A stretch of DNA of 64,000 nucleotides from Selenomonas sp. AB3002 (GTDB lineage: Bacteria; Bacillota; Negativicutes; Selenomonadales; Selenomonadaceae): the NCBI RefSeq assembly GCF_000702545.1, contig NZ_JNIO01000008.1:1-64000 (forward strand), read 5' to 3'. Position 1 is the first letter of the stretch. The number at the start of each line of letters is the position of its first letter. Positions 1 to 11,009 of the stretch are shown here, piece by piece. The notes below the pieces were generated by a model, which saw only the letters and a list, made by a program, of their open reading frames with translations, searched no databases and was not told where the DNA came from. Position numbers and translations under genes: made by a program.

Positions 1-119
1 TGGAGCTGAAGAATTTCCGCAGCTTCGATGGCAAGTATCTCATAACCAAAAGCTCCCATGAAGTGGGCAATGGCTACACCACGAAAGTGGATTTAAGGAG
101 GGTGATTGATGGATACTGA
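1..119 (+). CDS. Tail protein D (late control gpD family), 3' fragment
   Basis: Only the last 39 codons are inside the window. They match the C-terminus of the complete gene at 38973-39986, so the missing 5' part lies outside the window or the contig. The stop overlaps the start of the next baseplate gene, as in the complete copy. See the full entry for function. Confidence 0.85.
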   Translation, partial: ELKNFRSFDGKYLITKSSHEVGNGYTTKVDLRRVIDGY

Positions 120-525
120 GGCGGAACGCCTGTTGAGGGGAATGGTAAGACCTGGTACCGTCACCAGCGTGAACGTGGCCAACAATACGGCCCGGGTGAG
201 ATTTGACGATAAGGACGGAATCGTAAGCCCGGAACTACATATATTACACCGCTGCTCAGGGAAAAATAAGGATTACTGGGTGCCGGATATTGACGATCAA
301 GTTTTATGTATCTTCAACAACAATGACAAGAATTTCTCTACCGGCTGGATACTGGGCAGCTACTTCAACGAGAAGCAGCCGCCCCAGGTACAGAATTTGG
401 ATATCATGCGCTTCGATTTTTCGGATGGCTCATATTTTGAGTACAACCGAAAGAGCCACACCCTCAATGTGCAAATCACAGGGCCAATAAATATAAATGG
501 CTCAGTTATCAATCTGAACTGCTAA
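109..525 (+). CDS. Phage baseplate assembly protein V (copy 1)
   Basis: The reading frame is intact and encodes the same 138 residues as 39976-40392. A GGAGG box seven bases upstream supports the ATG at 109; an in-frame TTG lies three bases earlier. This is the only baseplate gene of copy 1 that is fully open. The gpV family forms the central spike of contractile tails. Confidence 0.85.
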   Translation: MDTEAERLLRGMVRPGTVTSVNVANNTARVRFDDKDGIVSPELHILHRCSGKNKDYWVPDIDDQVLCIFNNNDKNFSTGWILGSYFNEKQPPQVQNLDIMRFDFSDGSYFEYNRKSHTLNVQITGPININGSVINLNC

Positions 526-539
526 AGGAGGCGGTGTAA

Positions 540-829
540 ATGCCACCACAGACAAGATTGGGGGACAACGAATACGGGACATGATGCCTGCCCGCCCAGA
601 GGCTGGCAACAGGCAGCCCGGATGTTATTGTGAACGGCCAACCGGCGGGGCGTGTAGGAGATAGCTACCCTGCCCATTCCTGCCCGCACACCTCCACATA
701 GTGGTGTAATAAATGCAGGAAGCAGCACCGTATTCATCAACAATAAGGCGCTGGGCGAATAGGTGACCCTGTATCATGCGGGGGCAGCGTGGACGTGGGC
801 AGCCCTAATGTAATCACAGGGGGCTGATG
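540..829 (+). pseudogene. PAAR-domain spike tip protein, frameshifted copy
   Basis: This is the counterpart of the intact 96-residue PAAR gene at 40407-40697. It has an extra A near 569 and lost single bases in G and C runs near 600, 690, 700 and 750, so no continuous frame remains. The indels sit mostly in homopolymers and look like sequencing errors, so the gene may be intact in the real DNA. Confidence 0.8.
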
Positions 830-831
830 GA

Positions 832-1371
832 ATGTCATTTCTTTCTAACGTGGCGGGAAGCTACGCCAAAGGACTGCAACGGAGCTTGAACAACATGGCC
901 CAGGGGGTGCTTTCCCAGGTGATGGGAAAAAACTATCTTCCTTTGGCCTGTCCATGCCCCTGGGTAGCCTGGGAGATATCGTCTTCAGGTATCCAGCCGC
1001 GAGGTTATCACCTTCGATGGCCTCAAGCGCACCACCAAAGCCGCTTTGGCACACATGAAATCAACGGCCAGAAACCTTTGCTTGAATACCTCGGCCCGGA
1101 TGGGGAGGAAATAACCTTCACCATGCGTTTTTCCACCAGCTGGGGCGTGGATCCTACAGCGCAGGCCCAGCAGCTCAGGGAACTGTGCGAGAAGGGCGAG
1201 GCCATGTATTTGATTATTGGCAATCAGACCGTGGGAGCCAATATGTGGGTAATCGAAAGCGTGGGTGAATCCCTGGTATCCGTGGATAACATGGGGCGGG
1301 TAATCGTCTCAGAGGTTGATGTAACACTCAAGGAATATGTGCCCCTTATGGGAGGAGGTGAGGGCGCTTGA
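832..1371 (+). pseudogene. Tail protein U (gpU family), copy with out-of-frame middle
   Basis: The frame is open over 179 codons, but about 40 residues in the middle differ completely from the intact copy at 40702-41241. Two extra bases in an A run near 930 are offset by two single-base losses near 985 and 1042, so the segment between is read out of frame. Both ends match gpU exactly. Treat the middle as an artefact or a real compensated frameshift, not as a divergent domain. Confidence 0.8.
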
Positions 1372-1675
1372 TAATCGATGTGACGGCAGAAATGAAGGAC
1401 ATCAACTTTGTTCCTGCCTCAGAGTATGAAGAGATTCTGCAGAACGTGCGCACCATCATCAACACCCTCAAGAAAACCGTGCCCATGGACAGAGAATTTG
1501 GCATTAACGGTGAAGTCATAGACTTGCCCATTGCAGCGGCTCAGGCGAAAATCACCGGCGAAATCGTGGCTGCAGTCAGCAAGTACGAGCCGCGGCCAAA
1601 GTTGTATCTGTGGCCTATGAGGGCAAGGAAATGGACGGCACCCTGCAGCCTACAGTGAGGATAAAGATACAATGA
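1368..1675 (+). pseudogene. Baseplate W/gp25-like protein, frameshifted copy
   Basis: This matches 41238-41546 for the first 75 residues. A lost G near 1592 then shifts the frame, giving an early stop near 1658. It starts with TTG overlapping the gpU stop, as in the intact copy. It is probably intact in the real DNA. Confidence 0.78.
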
Positions 1676-2786
1676 ACCTACAAAATTTAGCAGACCTGTC
1701 CTTTGCGGATAGAGACCCTGCAGACATTGAATCCAATGTCATAACCATAGCAGAAGGAATCCTGGGCAGGAAGCTGGCAAGGGCTGACCCTCTGAGGCTT
1801 TTCCTACTGGGGCTTGAATCCGTCATTATCCAGCAGCGGGAAATCATAGACCAATCGGCAAAGATGAACCTGCTGGCCTACGCTGTGGGGATTATCTTGA
1901 CCATATCGGCATACTGGTGGGCTGTGAACGGCTGCAGGCAACTGCCGCCAATACAACCCTCAGGTATACCCTTTCGGCAGCACGGGAGCAGGCCACACTC
2001 ATTCCTATAGGGAACCGCGTTACGGCTGGGGATGGCGTATATTTCGCCACCACAGAGGCACTTTCCATAGCTGCCGGGCAGACCACGGGGGATGTGGCGG
2101 CCACCTGTACCATTAAGGAACACAGGGCAACAGCTACGCCGTAGGGGAGCTGACCAAAATGGTTGACCCCCTGCCATTTGTGGCCAGTGTGACCAACCTC
2201 ACCGCCACGGCAGGCGGGGCTGATGTGGAGACGGATGATTCATACCGTCTGCGAATCCAGCAGGCCCCAGAAAGTTATTCCTGCGCTGGGAGCAAGGGGC
2301 CTATATCTTTTGGACAAAGACGGCCTCAGCCCTTATCTCAGATGTGGCAGTGATTTCTCCTAACCCATGTGAGGTGAATGTTTATCCTCTGCTGGAGGGC
2401 GGGCAGCTGCCGGGGCGGAAATGCTGACCTTAGTCAGCAATACCTTGAATGCCAGAACCGTGAGGCCTCTCACCGACCAGGTGAGCGTTTTGGCCCCCAC
2501 GGTGAAAAGCTATAATGTCACCCTCACCTACTACATAGATTCAGACGATGCCACCAGCGCCGTGGCCATACAGGCTGCTGTGCAAAGTGCTGTCTCTGAA
2601 TTCGTAGCCTGGCAGAAAGAGCACCTGGGGCGGGATATCAACCCCACGGAACTCTATTACAGGGTGAGGGCGGCAGGAGCAAAGCGGGCTGTGATTACTG
2701 AGCCTGTCTTTGCCGCCGTGGCTGCCAGTGAGGTGGCCATAGAAAACACCATCACGGTGAACTTTGGAGGATTGGAAGATGGTTAA
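1672..2786 (+). pseudogene. Baseplate protein J, frameshifted copy
   Basis: This is the counterpart of 41543-42661. Single-base losses near 1890, 2115, 2300 and 2413 split the frame into at least four pieces (about 1672-2010, 1917-2144, 2159-2353 and 2421-2786). Each piece matches the intact protein. Confidence 0.8.
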
Positions 2787-4527
2787 AGAGTTTAAGACCC
2801 TGAGCCTTCTGGAAATCCTCCCTGAAAGTATCAGGGGGGATCCTCAGATTGAAGCGGCGGCCAGCGCGTTGGATGCAGAACTGCAGGCCGTCACGGCAGA
2901 CATCAAAGAAAACCTGCTCATAAGCAGGATTGATGAACTGCCGGAGCGTGTCCTTGACCTGCTGGCCTGGCAATGGCATGTAGATTTCTACAGGCCCTTG
3001 GGCATGGATATAGACACCAAACGGCGGCTTATCCGTGAATCCATAGCCTGGCACCGTATCAAGGGCACCCCTGCAGCCGTGGAAAAAGTGCTGGCAGCGG
3101 CTTTCGTGGAATCCTGGGTGGAAGAGTGGTATGAATACGGCGGCAGCCCCGGCTATTTCCGGGTGACTATCTCAGACGTAATCACTGACCCGGAGGAACA
3201 GGCCAACATACTGGCGGCCATCAACAGCGCCAAGAACGAACGTTCCTGGCTGGATGCTTTGCGCTATCTGCTGGTATTGAAGGACGAACTCACTGCCAGC
3301 GACCTGCTGGCCCTGCTGGAAGAAACCGGCTTTATCGAACGTTACCCATGGGTGGGCAGGTTCGCAAACGGTGCCTATCTGGCAGGCGGGGAGCATGGGC
3401 AGCCTTCTGTGATGCGCCTACACGGCCAATGGAACCATCAGGGCCAACGGGGCAGCACCAGGGAGCAAAATCCCCAGCAGGTGTGGCCGAATATCGCCAA
3501 TGGCGAATACCAGGCGGATGGCAGCATTTACGCCAAGTGCTGGAACCATACGGGCTTATCTATGCCAACTCTGTAGGCATGGAAGTTTTCGTGGATTTGG
3601 TGAATCTCTTCCTGTCTGACCTCTACAGAATAAACATCTGGGCAGATGGCAGATTCAAGGCAGATGGCACCTTCACAGCAGGCTGGGACAACCCCATTGC
3701 AGAGGCCTTCACGGATACCACGGCGCTGGCTATCAGCGACACCGATAACGTCACTGAAACATCCGGGGGAACATTATCCACCCATGAGGCTGAAGAAGTA
3801 GGGCTGGTGAAACTGTTCTATGCAGACGGTGCTTTCTATCCCGGGAAACCTATCACGGCAGATGGCAGCCACTACGCCGGAGGCCTTATGCTGGCAGATG
3901 CCTTTGACGGCCTCACCAGCGAACCCCGGAAACCGAAGCTGGCCAATGGCAGTATAAGGCCAACGGGCGGAGAAACCCACGGCTGTGGCTATCAATGCCC
4001 GCGCCAACAGTGATGAAAACCTCAGCAGCAGGATAGTTCTGACAACTGAGGAAGTGGCGGCAGAAACCTGCAGCACCACCGAAAGAAATTCAACCAACGT
4101 GGTCACACCTCACATGGACACCGTGGACACTGGCACCCTGGCAGACGGCAGGCCGTGGCCAACGGCAGCCATAAGGCCAGCGGGCACATGATGGAAGACA
4201 GCCTGAGCCTTGCCCACGCCGTAGGGCTGGCAGACAATAACGGCACCATCTATGCTGACGGCACCAGCAGGCAGATGGCTCTATGATGGCTTTTGCCATG
4301 GAAGACGCCATCTCCATCACCGTGGGGATGGGACTTGTGGCCAACGCAGGTATTTGGCCAACGCGGCAGGGCCAGAAGGGCAGACGGGCCTACAGGGCCA
4401 ACGGCAGCACCTTCCCGGCACAGATTTACAATGCCAGATTTAATGCAGATGGCACCATCAAGGCAGATGGCAAGCATATCACCGGCTGGGCGGCGCTGTC
4501 TGCGATTACAAGTACATAGCAGCATAG
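2779..4527 (+). pseudogene. Tail protein I with ADG-repeat extension, frameshifted copy
   Basis: This is the counterpart of 42654-44414. The N-terminal gpI part is open to about 3390. The repeat-rich rest is broken by many single-base losses in GG and CC runs, so it appears as scattered short frames. The high density of indels here (about 19 net bases lost between 2764 and 4998) is the worst stretch of copy 1. Confidence 0.78.
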
Positions 4528-4539
4528 AAGGAGCAAAGG

Positions 4540-4980
4540 ATGAACAATCTGGGATTTGCCGACACCATGCAGGAAATGCGTGGGGCGGTGCATTTGGAAG
4601 TCTACAAGGCGGGAAACTTATCCTTGCAGACGATGACCACAACCTCATTGTGGCGGCGGCCGTGCCAAGCTGGCCCGCATGCTGGGGGCGGTACACGGGA
4701 CACATCACCCAGGTGGGCGTGGGTACCGGCTCAGCGGCGGCAGCTTCAGGAGATACGGCCTTACCAATACGGTGAAAGTCAATGTGTCTTCTGTGGAATA
4801 TGCCAACAACAAAGTAAAATTCAACTTTGTGATAGGCACCAACGTGCCAACGGGCTGGCAATCCGTGAGTTTGGCCTGTTCTTTGGTGATGGCACTCTCT
4901 TTTCCCGCCGGGTGAGAAAGTCCACCATCGGCAAGGAAGACGATATCCAGATTACTGGATACTGGGAAATCTATTTCTGA
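4540..4980 (+). pseudogene. Tail-fibre-like protein, frameshifted copy
   Basis: This is the counterpart of the intact 148-residue gene at 44428-44874. Several single-base losses between 4610 and 4855 break the frame, while the first and last parts remain recognisable. No function can be deduced beyond its place between gpI and the DGR target. Confidence 0.72.
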
Positions 4981-4997
4981 CACAGGAGGAAGAGTAA

Positions 4998-5433
4998 ATG
5001 GCTTATGTAGCAGAATCTGCAACGTGGAAAAACGGCGTATACCAGCTTGAGACCACAGATCCCTTGCTGGGCGGCGCTAACGGCGTGATGAATGAGGCCA
5101 TCAAAGACCTGGCCTGCCGCACGCTGTACTTGAAGACTGAGCAGGACAAAATCAAGAATGAGATTCAGACTGCCCGGGCGGCAAGGCAAGCCTCAATGCC
5201 CGCTTCGAGGCTTTGGAAATGACCTCCAAGCAGGGCGATTTCACCTTCAATGGCACCACCGGCGTTACTGTTTCCCATACTATCGGCAACACGAATTATG
5301 TTGTCAATGTGGCAGCCACGGCAAGCACCGGCGGCGATTTGGGAGATATCTATATTTCCCGTGGCGCTTATTACTTCACCGTCTACAACACCGGCGGGTA
5401 CAAGGCAATGGCCGTTATCAGATTTTGAACTAA
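4998..5433 (+). pseudogene. Tail region protein, frameshifted copy
   Basis: This is the counterpart of the intact 145-residue gene at 44892-45329. Single-base losses near 5177 and 5404 shift the frame. The start and its GGAGGAAG ribosome-binding site are intact. Confidence 0.72.
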
Positions 5434-5449
5434 TGAGGGAGGCATAGAA

Positions 5450-5851
5450 ATGCTGGATATCGTTGTAATCAATCCTGACATGAACCACGCGGAATTTCCG
5501 TGAATGAAAAAGACCATTCCGTTATTGACCTCCATGATTTCACCCTGGGCGACCTCAGGGTGAGGGGCGGAGCTTTGACCTCAGGGACTACTGGGGCGGC
5601 ATTGCCCGCATTTTCTGCGAGTACAATGGTGACCTCTCCATGGATAACACCGTGGATCACCCCTTTATGTTGGCAGAAATCTATGTGCCGGAAATCGACA
5701 CCAGGAATGTTCCCACCGGCCAGCGCGATGCCGGCGGGCAGGAAATCACCAAACCGAAATTGTTTGGCCTGACCTGTCTGACACGCGGATCCTGCTTTAT
5801 CCTATCCCCGGCCCCGTGGAAACTGAGAACGACAATGAGGAGGAAAACTAA
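5450..5851 (+). pseudogene. Tail region protein upstream of DGR target, frameshifted copy
   Basis: This is the counterpart of the intact 134-residue gene at 45346-45750. Losses in a T run near 5493, a G run near 5565 and an A run near 5755 break the frame. The last codons run directly into the start of the DGR target gene. Confidence 0.72.
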
Positions 5852-7251
5852 ATGATCAAAGACCTTTCCCTGAAAGCAATTCGTGAGCAGATTACATCCG
5901 GCATGCGTGATGTTACCTTTGTGACAGACGATGGCGGCACCACGGAAATGGTGTATATTCCGAAATTCACTATTCCGGCAGGGGCTTATGATGGCGGCGC
6001 TTTTCCTGCTGAGGCATTGAACCTGGGTGGCTTCTTCATCGACAAGTATCAGTGTTCTCACCAGACCGGCGATAATGCCAATATCCCCGTATCCCTGCCG
6101 GGGCGTATTCCCTGGGCAAATGTCAACCAGACTGAGGCAAAGACGGCCTGCGCTGCCCGCCTTATCAACGGCGTGGCCTGCCACCTGCCCACTATGAAGG
6201 AATGGGCAACTGTCTGCTTCCTGACTAAGCTGCTGGGGCATGATATCCACGGCAATAACAACTATGGCAAGGATTACCGCGACAGCAACGCCTGGGGTAA
6301 CTATGGCGTACCTGATAAGACTTGTGACGGGCGCGTACTCACCGGCACCGGCCCTGTCTCCTGGAGCTGTGACGGCACCAGCAAGGGCGTGTTTGATATC
6401 GTGGGCAATGTCTGGGAGTGGATGGACTTCAACATCACCGACGGTATCTACACCCACAAGAAAACTGCCCTTATCAACGATGCAGATGGTATCACGGCTG
6501 TGGATACCACCATTACCCTCGACACCGTGGAAGATATCGACGCATGGCCTGAAACCGGCCTCATCCTTATCGGCAGTGAGTACATCACTTATGGTGCCAT
6601 CGACAAGCAGACCTCTACCACGGCTGTGCTGTCCGGCTGCACCCGTGGGGCAAAAAGTTCCACGGCAGCCACCCACGCAAATGATGTTACCGTCTACCAG
6701 CTTACGGATTACTGTGTAATCCCCGGTGGCGCAACCGCTTATCTCACGGCAGACATTTCTGCTTCTGCTACCTCCTTCGCCTTCTCCGGCCTTGTCAATG
6801 GCCCGGACAATGACGGTTTTGCCGTAGGTGATACCCTGCAGATGGGCACTGAGCAGGCCGTTGTCACGGCGGTGGAGAGCAACACCCTCACCGTAAGCCG
6901 TGGCGCAAATGGCAGCACTGCCATCGCTCATTCCACTGGAGACGGCTTCACTAAGATTTCCCCGCAGATGAATAATAGTGACCCTGCAGGCGATGCCTAC
7001 CAGTACGCCAAGATTAACACCATGCGGTTTGAATCCGACCTGGCACCCCTTGCCCTTCCTAAGGCTGTAGGTGTCGGTACTGAGGAATGGAAGGACGGCT
7101 TCTGGATCAGGAGCAAAGGCTCCCGGGCGGCCTCCGTGGTGGCAACTGGAACGTTGGCGGCAATGCCCGTTCTGGCTTCTACCTGAGCCTGTACGACGCG
7201 CCGTCGGATCGCCTCGCTTACATCGGCTTCCGCGCCGCTTTGTCTATCTGA
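5852..7251 (+). pseudogene. DGR target protein, copy frameshifted inside the variable region
   Basis: This copy agrees with 45751-47151 except for one missing A near 7132, inside the variable region. The loss shifts the frame and gives an early stop at 7186. The bases of the variable region are otherwise the same as in copy 2, so the two copies have not diversified independently. This is one of only two indels after position 5852; the other is in the template repeat. Confidence 0.85.
7118..7245 (+). repeat. DGR variable region (VR), copy 1
   Basis: These 128 bp equal the 129-bp VR at 47017-47145 minus one A. All nine template-A substitutions are the same as in copy 2. Confidence 0.85.
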
Positions 7252-7275
7252 AATCTGTCAGCCTGATAATCTGAT

Positions 7276-7295
7276 GGCCTCGCGGTAGCGAGGCC
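7276..7295 (+). promoter_or_regulatory. DGR hairpin downstream of VR, copy 1
   Basis: A perfect 8-bp GC-rich stem closes a GGTA tetraloop, 30 bp after the VR end. It is identical to 47176-47195, where it is discussed. Confidence 0.75.
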
Positions 7296-7318
7296 TTGAC
7301 CTCAAAGGAGAAATTGAA

Positions 7319-7693
7319 TTGGAAGAAAACAACAGCAACGCACCAGCTAAAAGCGGATTTAAAGGACTTAAAATCCAGACGAAGACAGAGGATATGATTG
7401 GGTATATGTATGTAGTGCTCAGGCAGTATCCGAAATCTGAGAAATTCGTATTGGCAGCAGAGACTAAAAGAGTGGCCCTGGAACTGATGGAGCTTATCAT
7501 ATCCTGCAATAAGCACTATATGAAGAAGACCACCATGAGGGATGTGGACATACAGCTGGATACTTTGCGGGCCATGGTAAGGCTGGGGCATACATTAGGC
7601 TTCCTGAAGAATCATCCCTATGAGGTATTATCAGGCAAGATAGACGAGATAGGCCGTATGATTGGCGGCTGGATGAAAAGCATACAATCATAA
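7319..7693 (+). CDS. avd: DGR accessory variability determinant Avd (copy 1)
   Basis: The frame is intact and encodes the same 124 residues as 47219-47593. The TTG start follows an AAAGGAG box by eight bases. Avd proteins form a four-helix-bundle pentamer that binds the reverse transcriptase and the template RNA. Confidence 0.85.
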   Translation: MEENNSNAPAKSGFKGLKIQTKTEDMIGYMYVVLRQYPKSEKFVLAAETKRVALELMELIISCNKHYMKKTTMRDVDIQLDTLRAMVRLGHTLGFLKNHPYEVLSGKIDEIGRMIGGWMKSIQS

Positions 7694-7731
7694 TATCTTG
7701 TAGGGCGTATGCTGTATCTGCGCACTGGCCC

Positions 7732-7859
7732 GGCTCCCGGCGGCCATCCGTGGTGGCAACTGGAACAATGGCGGCAATGCCCGTTCTGGCTTCTACCTGA
7801 ACCTGAACAACGCGCCGTCGAATCGCAACGCTAACATCGGCTTCCGCGCCGCTCTGTCT
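7732..7859 (+). repeat. DGR template repeat (TR), copy 1
   Basis: These 128 bp equal the 129-bp TR at 47632-47760 minus one G in a GGG run near 7740. After this point the two prophage copies stay in constant register to 11657. Confidence 0.87.
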
Positions 7860-8014
7860 TTACGTCAGAAGTTTTAGGGCAATGCTGGCCCTAATCCCGG
7901 AACTAAGACAAAGGAGCATACGTCCTTGTTTTGAAAAAAGCAAAAATAAGTTATCACGCCCCCGCTTAGTAGGCAGAAAGACCGAAAAGCGGGCGCTATT
8001 TATTTGGGAGAACT

Positions 8015-9064
8015 ATGAAAACATACAACGACCTATATCCTAAAATCTATGACTTTCAGAATCTCCTGCTGGCCTACCAGAAGGCAAGAAAATGCAAGAG
8101 GTACAGGCCGGAGGTGCTGAAATTCACAGAGCACCTGGAAGAAAACCTGATAGATATACAAAACTCTCTGATCTACAAGACTTATGAGCCTGGCAGATAC
8201 AGAGAGTTTTATGTTTATGACCCTAAAACACGGCTGGTGCTGGCAGCGCCATTCCGTGACAGAGTGGTACACCATGCCTTGTGCAATCTCATAGAGCCAA
8301 TCTTTGACAGCACCTTCATTTCTGACAGCTACGCCTGCAGGAATAACAAGGGCACACATAAGGGCGTGGAAAGGCTTGTATATTTTCTAAGGAAGATGCA
8401 GGCCGAACATGGCAAAGTCTACGCCCTAAAGTGTGATATCCATCATTACTTCCAGAGCATAGACTGCTCCATTTTGGAGGGGCTTATCAGGAAGAAGATA
8501 TGGGACAGGGAAACTCAGTGGCTTTTCCATATCATTCTCTACAGCGCCGTAAGTGGAGAAGGCAGGGCCGTGGGCGTTCCCCTGGGGAATCTCACCAGTC
8601 AGCTGTCCGGCAATATCTATCTCAATGAATTGGATCACTTTGTGAAGCAGGAGCTGAAGTGCAAACACTACCTGCGCTATATGGATGATTTCATATTGCT
8701 GCACCCGGACAAGGCCCAGCTCCATGAATGGCTGAGAGAAATCAGGGTGTACCTTGAGGAAAGGCTGCTGCTGAAACTCAATGGCAAAACATCCGTCTTT
8801 CCCATCAATCAGGGCATAGATTATCTGGGCTATAGGATTTGGCCTTACAAGCTGCTGCTTCGCAAGAAGTGCATAACTCGCATGAGGAGAGGGATGGAAT
8901 ACCTGGCTAAGCACAGGGACGCATATCCTCAGGAACATATCCAATCGGTAATAGCTTCATGGTACGGCCATGCCCAGCGGGCAGACGTGCCGAATTTGAA
9001 AGACTGGCTTGAGCAGGAGGCCTGGGAGAAATTTGGCATTGTGCTCAGGAGAAAGGAAGAATGA
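8015..9064 (+). CDS. DGR reverse transcriptase (copy 1)
   Basis: The 349-residue frame is intact and the same as 47916-48965, with the YMDD active site at residues 222-225 and the DGR-type LGNLTSQ motif at 190-196. See copy 2 for detail. Confidence 0.92.
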   Translation: MKTYNDLYPKIYDFQNLLLAYQKARKCKRYRPEVLKFTEHLEENLIDIQNSLIYKTYEPGRYREFYVYDPKTRLVLAAPFRDRVVHHALCNLIEPIFDSTFISDSYACRNNKGTHKGVERLVYFLRKMQAEHGKVYALKCDIHHYFQSIDCSILEGLIRKKIWDRETQWLFHIILYSAVSGEGRAVGVPLGNLTSQLSGNIYLNELDHFVKQELKCKHYLRYMDDFILLHPDKAQLHEWLREIRVYLEERLLLKLNGKTSVFPINQGIDYLGYRIWPYKLLLRKKCITRMRRGMEYLAKHRDAYPQEHIQSVIASWYGHAQRADVPNLKDWLEQEAWEKFGIVLRRKEE

Positions 9065-9065
9065 T

Positions 9066-9500
9066 ATGTATGACTTTATTTTTGGCGTTCTGCCCACAAG
9101 GGCAAACGCTGCAGGCAGCAGCCTGCTGGGGGCATGTGGAATGGTAATAGCATATCTGTTTGGCGGGTGGAGCGCTTCACTGGAGGCCCTGGTGGTGGCC
9201 ATGGCCATAGACTACTTAACCGGGGTACTGGCAGCGTATATCAACCCGCATTTGAAACTTGATTCAAGGATTGGCTTTAAGGGCATAGGCAAGAAACTCA
9301 TGATACTTGCCCTTGTTTCCCTGGCTCATTTCCTTGACAGAGCCACGGGGCAGGAAATTATAAGCCTTATCGTGACGTGGTTTTATTTCGGCAATGAGGG
9401 CCTTTCCATCATAGAGAACGCCGCCAAGGCAGGCGTTCCCGTGCCGGAAAAGCTCAAGGAATCTTTGAAGCAGCTGCATGAGGAGGAAAGAGAACCATGA
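9066..9500 (+). CDS. Phage holin family protein (copy 1)
   Basis: Intact and the same as 48967-49401. The ATG at 9066 sits two bases after the reverse transcriptase stop and is preferred over an upstream in-frame start at 9009 that lies inside the RT gene. Confidence 0.75.
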   Translation: MYDFIFGVLPTRANAAGSSLLGACGMVIAYLFGGWSASLEALVVAMAIDYLTGVLAAYINPHLKLDSRIGFKGIGKKLMILALVSLAHFLDRATGQEIISLIVTWFYFGNEGLSIIENAAKAGVPVPEKLKESLKQLHEEEREP

Positions 9501-9637
9501 GCGACAGCAAAAACAAGGAACAGAATCAGAATGTAACCAGAACCGTGCCGGAATACAATCAGGTAAAGCCGGAGGACGATAACCTGGTAATCAAGGCTAA
9601 GCAGGAGGCCCAGAAAAAGAAGGAGGCAGGGGAATGA
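9497..9637 (+). CDS. Small hydrophilic lysis-cassette protein (copy 1)
   Basis: 46 codons, the same as 49398-49538. The start overlaps the holin stop (ATGA) and its end overlaps the amidase start. Confidence 0.6.
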   Translation: MSDSKNKEQNQNVTRTVPEYNQVKPEDDNLVIKAKQEAQKKKEAGE

Positions 9638-10128
9638 TGGAAAGAGCGAACGTCATAGACACGGGGCTTGAATTCGTGAGAGACCTCGAAACCCGCTATA
9701 AGACAGACATGATTGTCATTCACCACACGGGCCGCAATGATATCGACGCAAGCGCCCAGCAGATTCACGGCTGGCATATCAACCAGCAGGGCTGGGCAGG
9801 AATCGGCTACCATTACGTGATCCGCAAAAATGGCACCATAGAACAGGGCCGCCCACATTGGACGGTAGGAGCGCATGCCTACGGGGAGAATTCCCACACC
9901 ATCGGCATACACCTTTCCGGGGATTTCATGGAAGCAAAGCCTACCTGCGATCAGATTGAGAGCGTGGCCATGTTGCTGGCAAACCTTTGCACGGATTATG
10001 GCCTGCCTATCGACAGGGGACATATTGTGGGACACCGTGACCTCATGGCCACCAGCTGCCCCGGAGACAATCTTTATAATATGCTTGATTTGATTATCGG
10101 CAAAGCAATCTACTACGCAGTACAGTGA
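9634..10128 (+). CDS. N-acetylmuramoyl-L-alanine amidase endolysin (copy 1)
   Basis: 164 residues, the same as 49535-50029. An Amidase_2/PGRP-type endolysin; see the copy 2 entry. Confidence 0.87.
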   Translation: MMERANVIDTGLEFVRDLETRYKTDMIVIHHTGRNDIDASAQQIHGWHINQQGWAGIGYHYVIRKNGTIEQGRPHWTVGAHAYGENSHTIGIHLSGDFMEAKPTCDQIESVAMLLANLCTDYGLPIDRGHIVGHRDLMATSCPGDNLYNMLDLIIGKAIYYAVQ

Positions 10129-10144
10129 CGGAGGCACAGACTAA

Positions 10145-10762
10145 ATGACGCGGCAGGAAATAGCTTTAGAAATCGCAAAAGGACTTATCGAGACCGGCAT
10201 AGAGGGCGGCTTCGACGCTATCAGCTGCAGCACGGGGGGAGACTATCCCTCCCTGGGCTGCAGCCAGTGGGAGGGTGACAGGGCGGATGACCTTCTCGAC
10301 AGAATCCCCGGCGGGGAAAAATTCGTGGACAGATCCTATAGCGACATTGCGACGGCGGGCGAACTGGAGGAGCTGGCTCAGCTTATCAGCAGTGAAGCAG
10401 GGCAGGAGGTACAGCGGCAAAAACTACAGGAAGACTGCCTGGATTATGTAGACACACTGCAGGGCATAGTTTTCCTTGACGATAGCCGCTGCATCATTTA
10501 CGCCGGTATGTGGTGCCCTACCAGCACCAGCGTGGTGGCCCGCTTCATCCGGCGGCGGCAGGAACGCGGCTATAACATCAGGAGCCTGGAAACCTTGCGG
10601 GATATGTTCCGTGATGAATATGCCCAGGCTGCCTGCATTCCCAGAAACTGCTATGAAGGCTATGCCAACAGGGCAGAAAACACCTTCCAGTACGTGGCAG
10701 CCATAGACCTCTCCACGCCCTACGGCGTGCCCGTCTACGGTGAGGGGCCTTTCGGACGCTGA
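10145..10762 (+). CDS. Uncharacterised lysis-region protein (copy 1)
   Basis: 205 residues, the same as 50046-50663. See the copy 2 entry. Confidence 0.7.
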   Translation: MTRQEIALEIAKGLIETGIEGGFDAISCSTGGDYPSLGCSQWEGDRADDLLDRIPGGEKFVDRSYSDIATAGELEELAQLISSEAGQEVQRQKLQEDCLDYVDTLQGIVFLDDSRCIIYAGMWCPTSTSVVARFIRRRQERGYNIRSLETLRDMFRDEYAQAACIPRNCYEGYANRAENTFQYVAAIDLSTPYGVPVYGEGPFGR

Positions 10763-11009
10763 GCCACGCCGCTTTCAAAGGTGCCGGTGAAAGTAATTTG
10801 ACACATTCCAGCGATTTTCTAAAGTGACAGAAAATGTCGCTTAGGTGTCACTTTACTTTTACCGGGAAATCGTGCCCTTACTTGACCTGAAAAGTAAAGC
10901 CAGTAAGAGCATTTAGGCGAAAAGTCAAGAGCATAACGTAAAACGTAAACACCAAAAGGTAAGAGAATTTACGTTTTGCGTGAACTCTTTACGAAAAGGA
11001 GGCAGGAAA

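Noticed and set aside
832-1371. A divergent gpU variant in copy 1
   Set aside because: The novel middle segment is just the intact gene read out of frame between two compensating indels.
5681-6931. Long minus-strand open frame (416 codons; 519 in the second copy at 45271-46830)
   Set aside because: It is antisense to the DGR target gene, has no ribosome-binding site, and its composition mirrors the plus-strand gene. It is a shadow frame.
7132-7132. Missing A in the copy 1 VR as a product of DGR mutagenesis
   Set aside because: DGR errors are substitutions at template adenines, all nine such sites agree in both copies, and this copy has indels elsewhere including the TR. Sequencing error is simpler.
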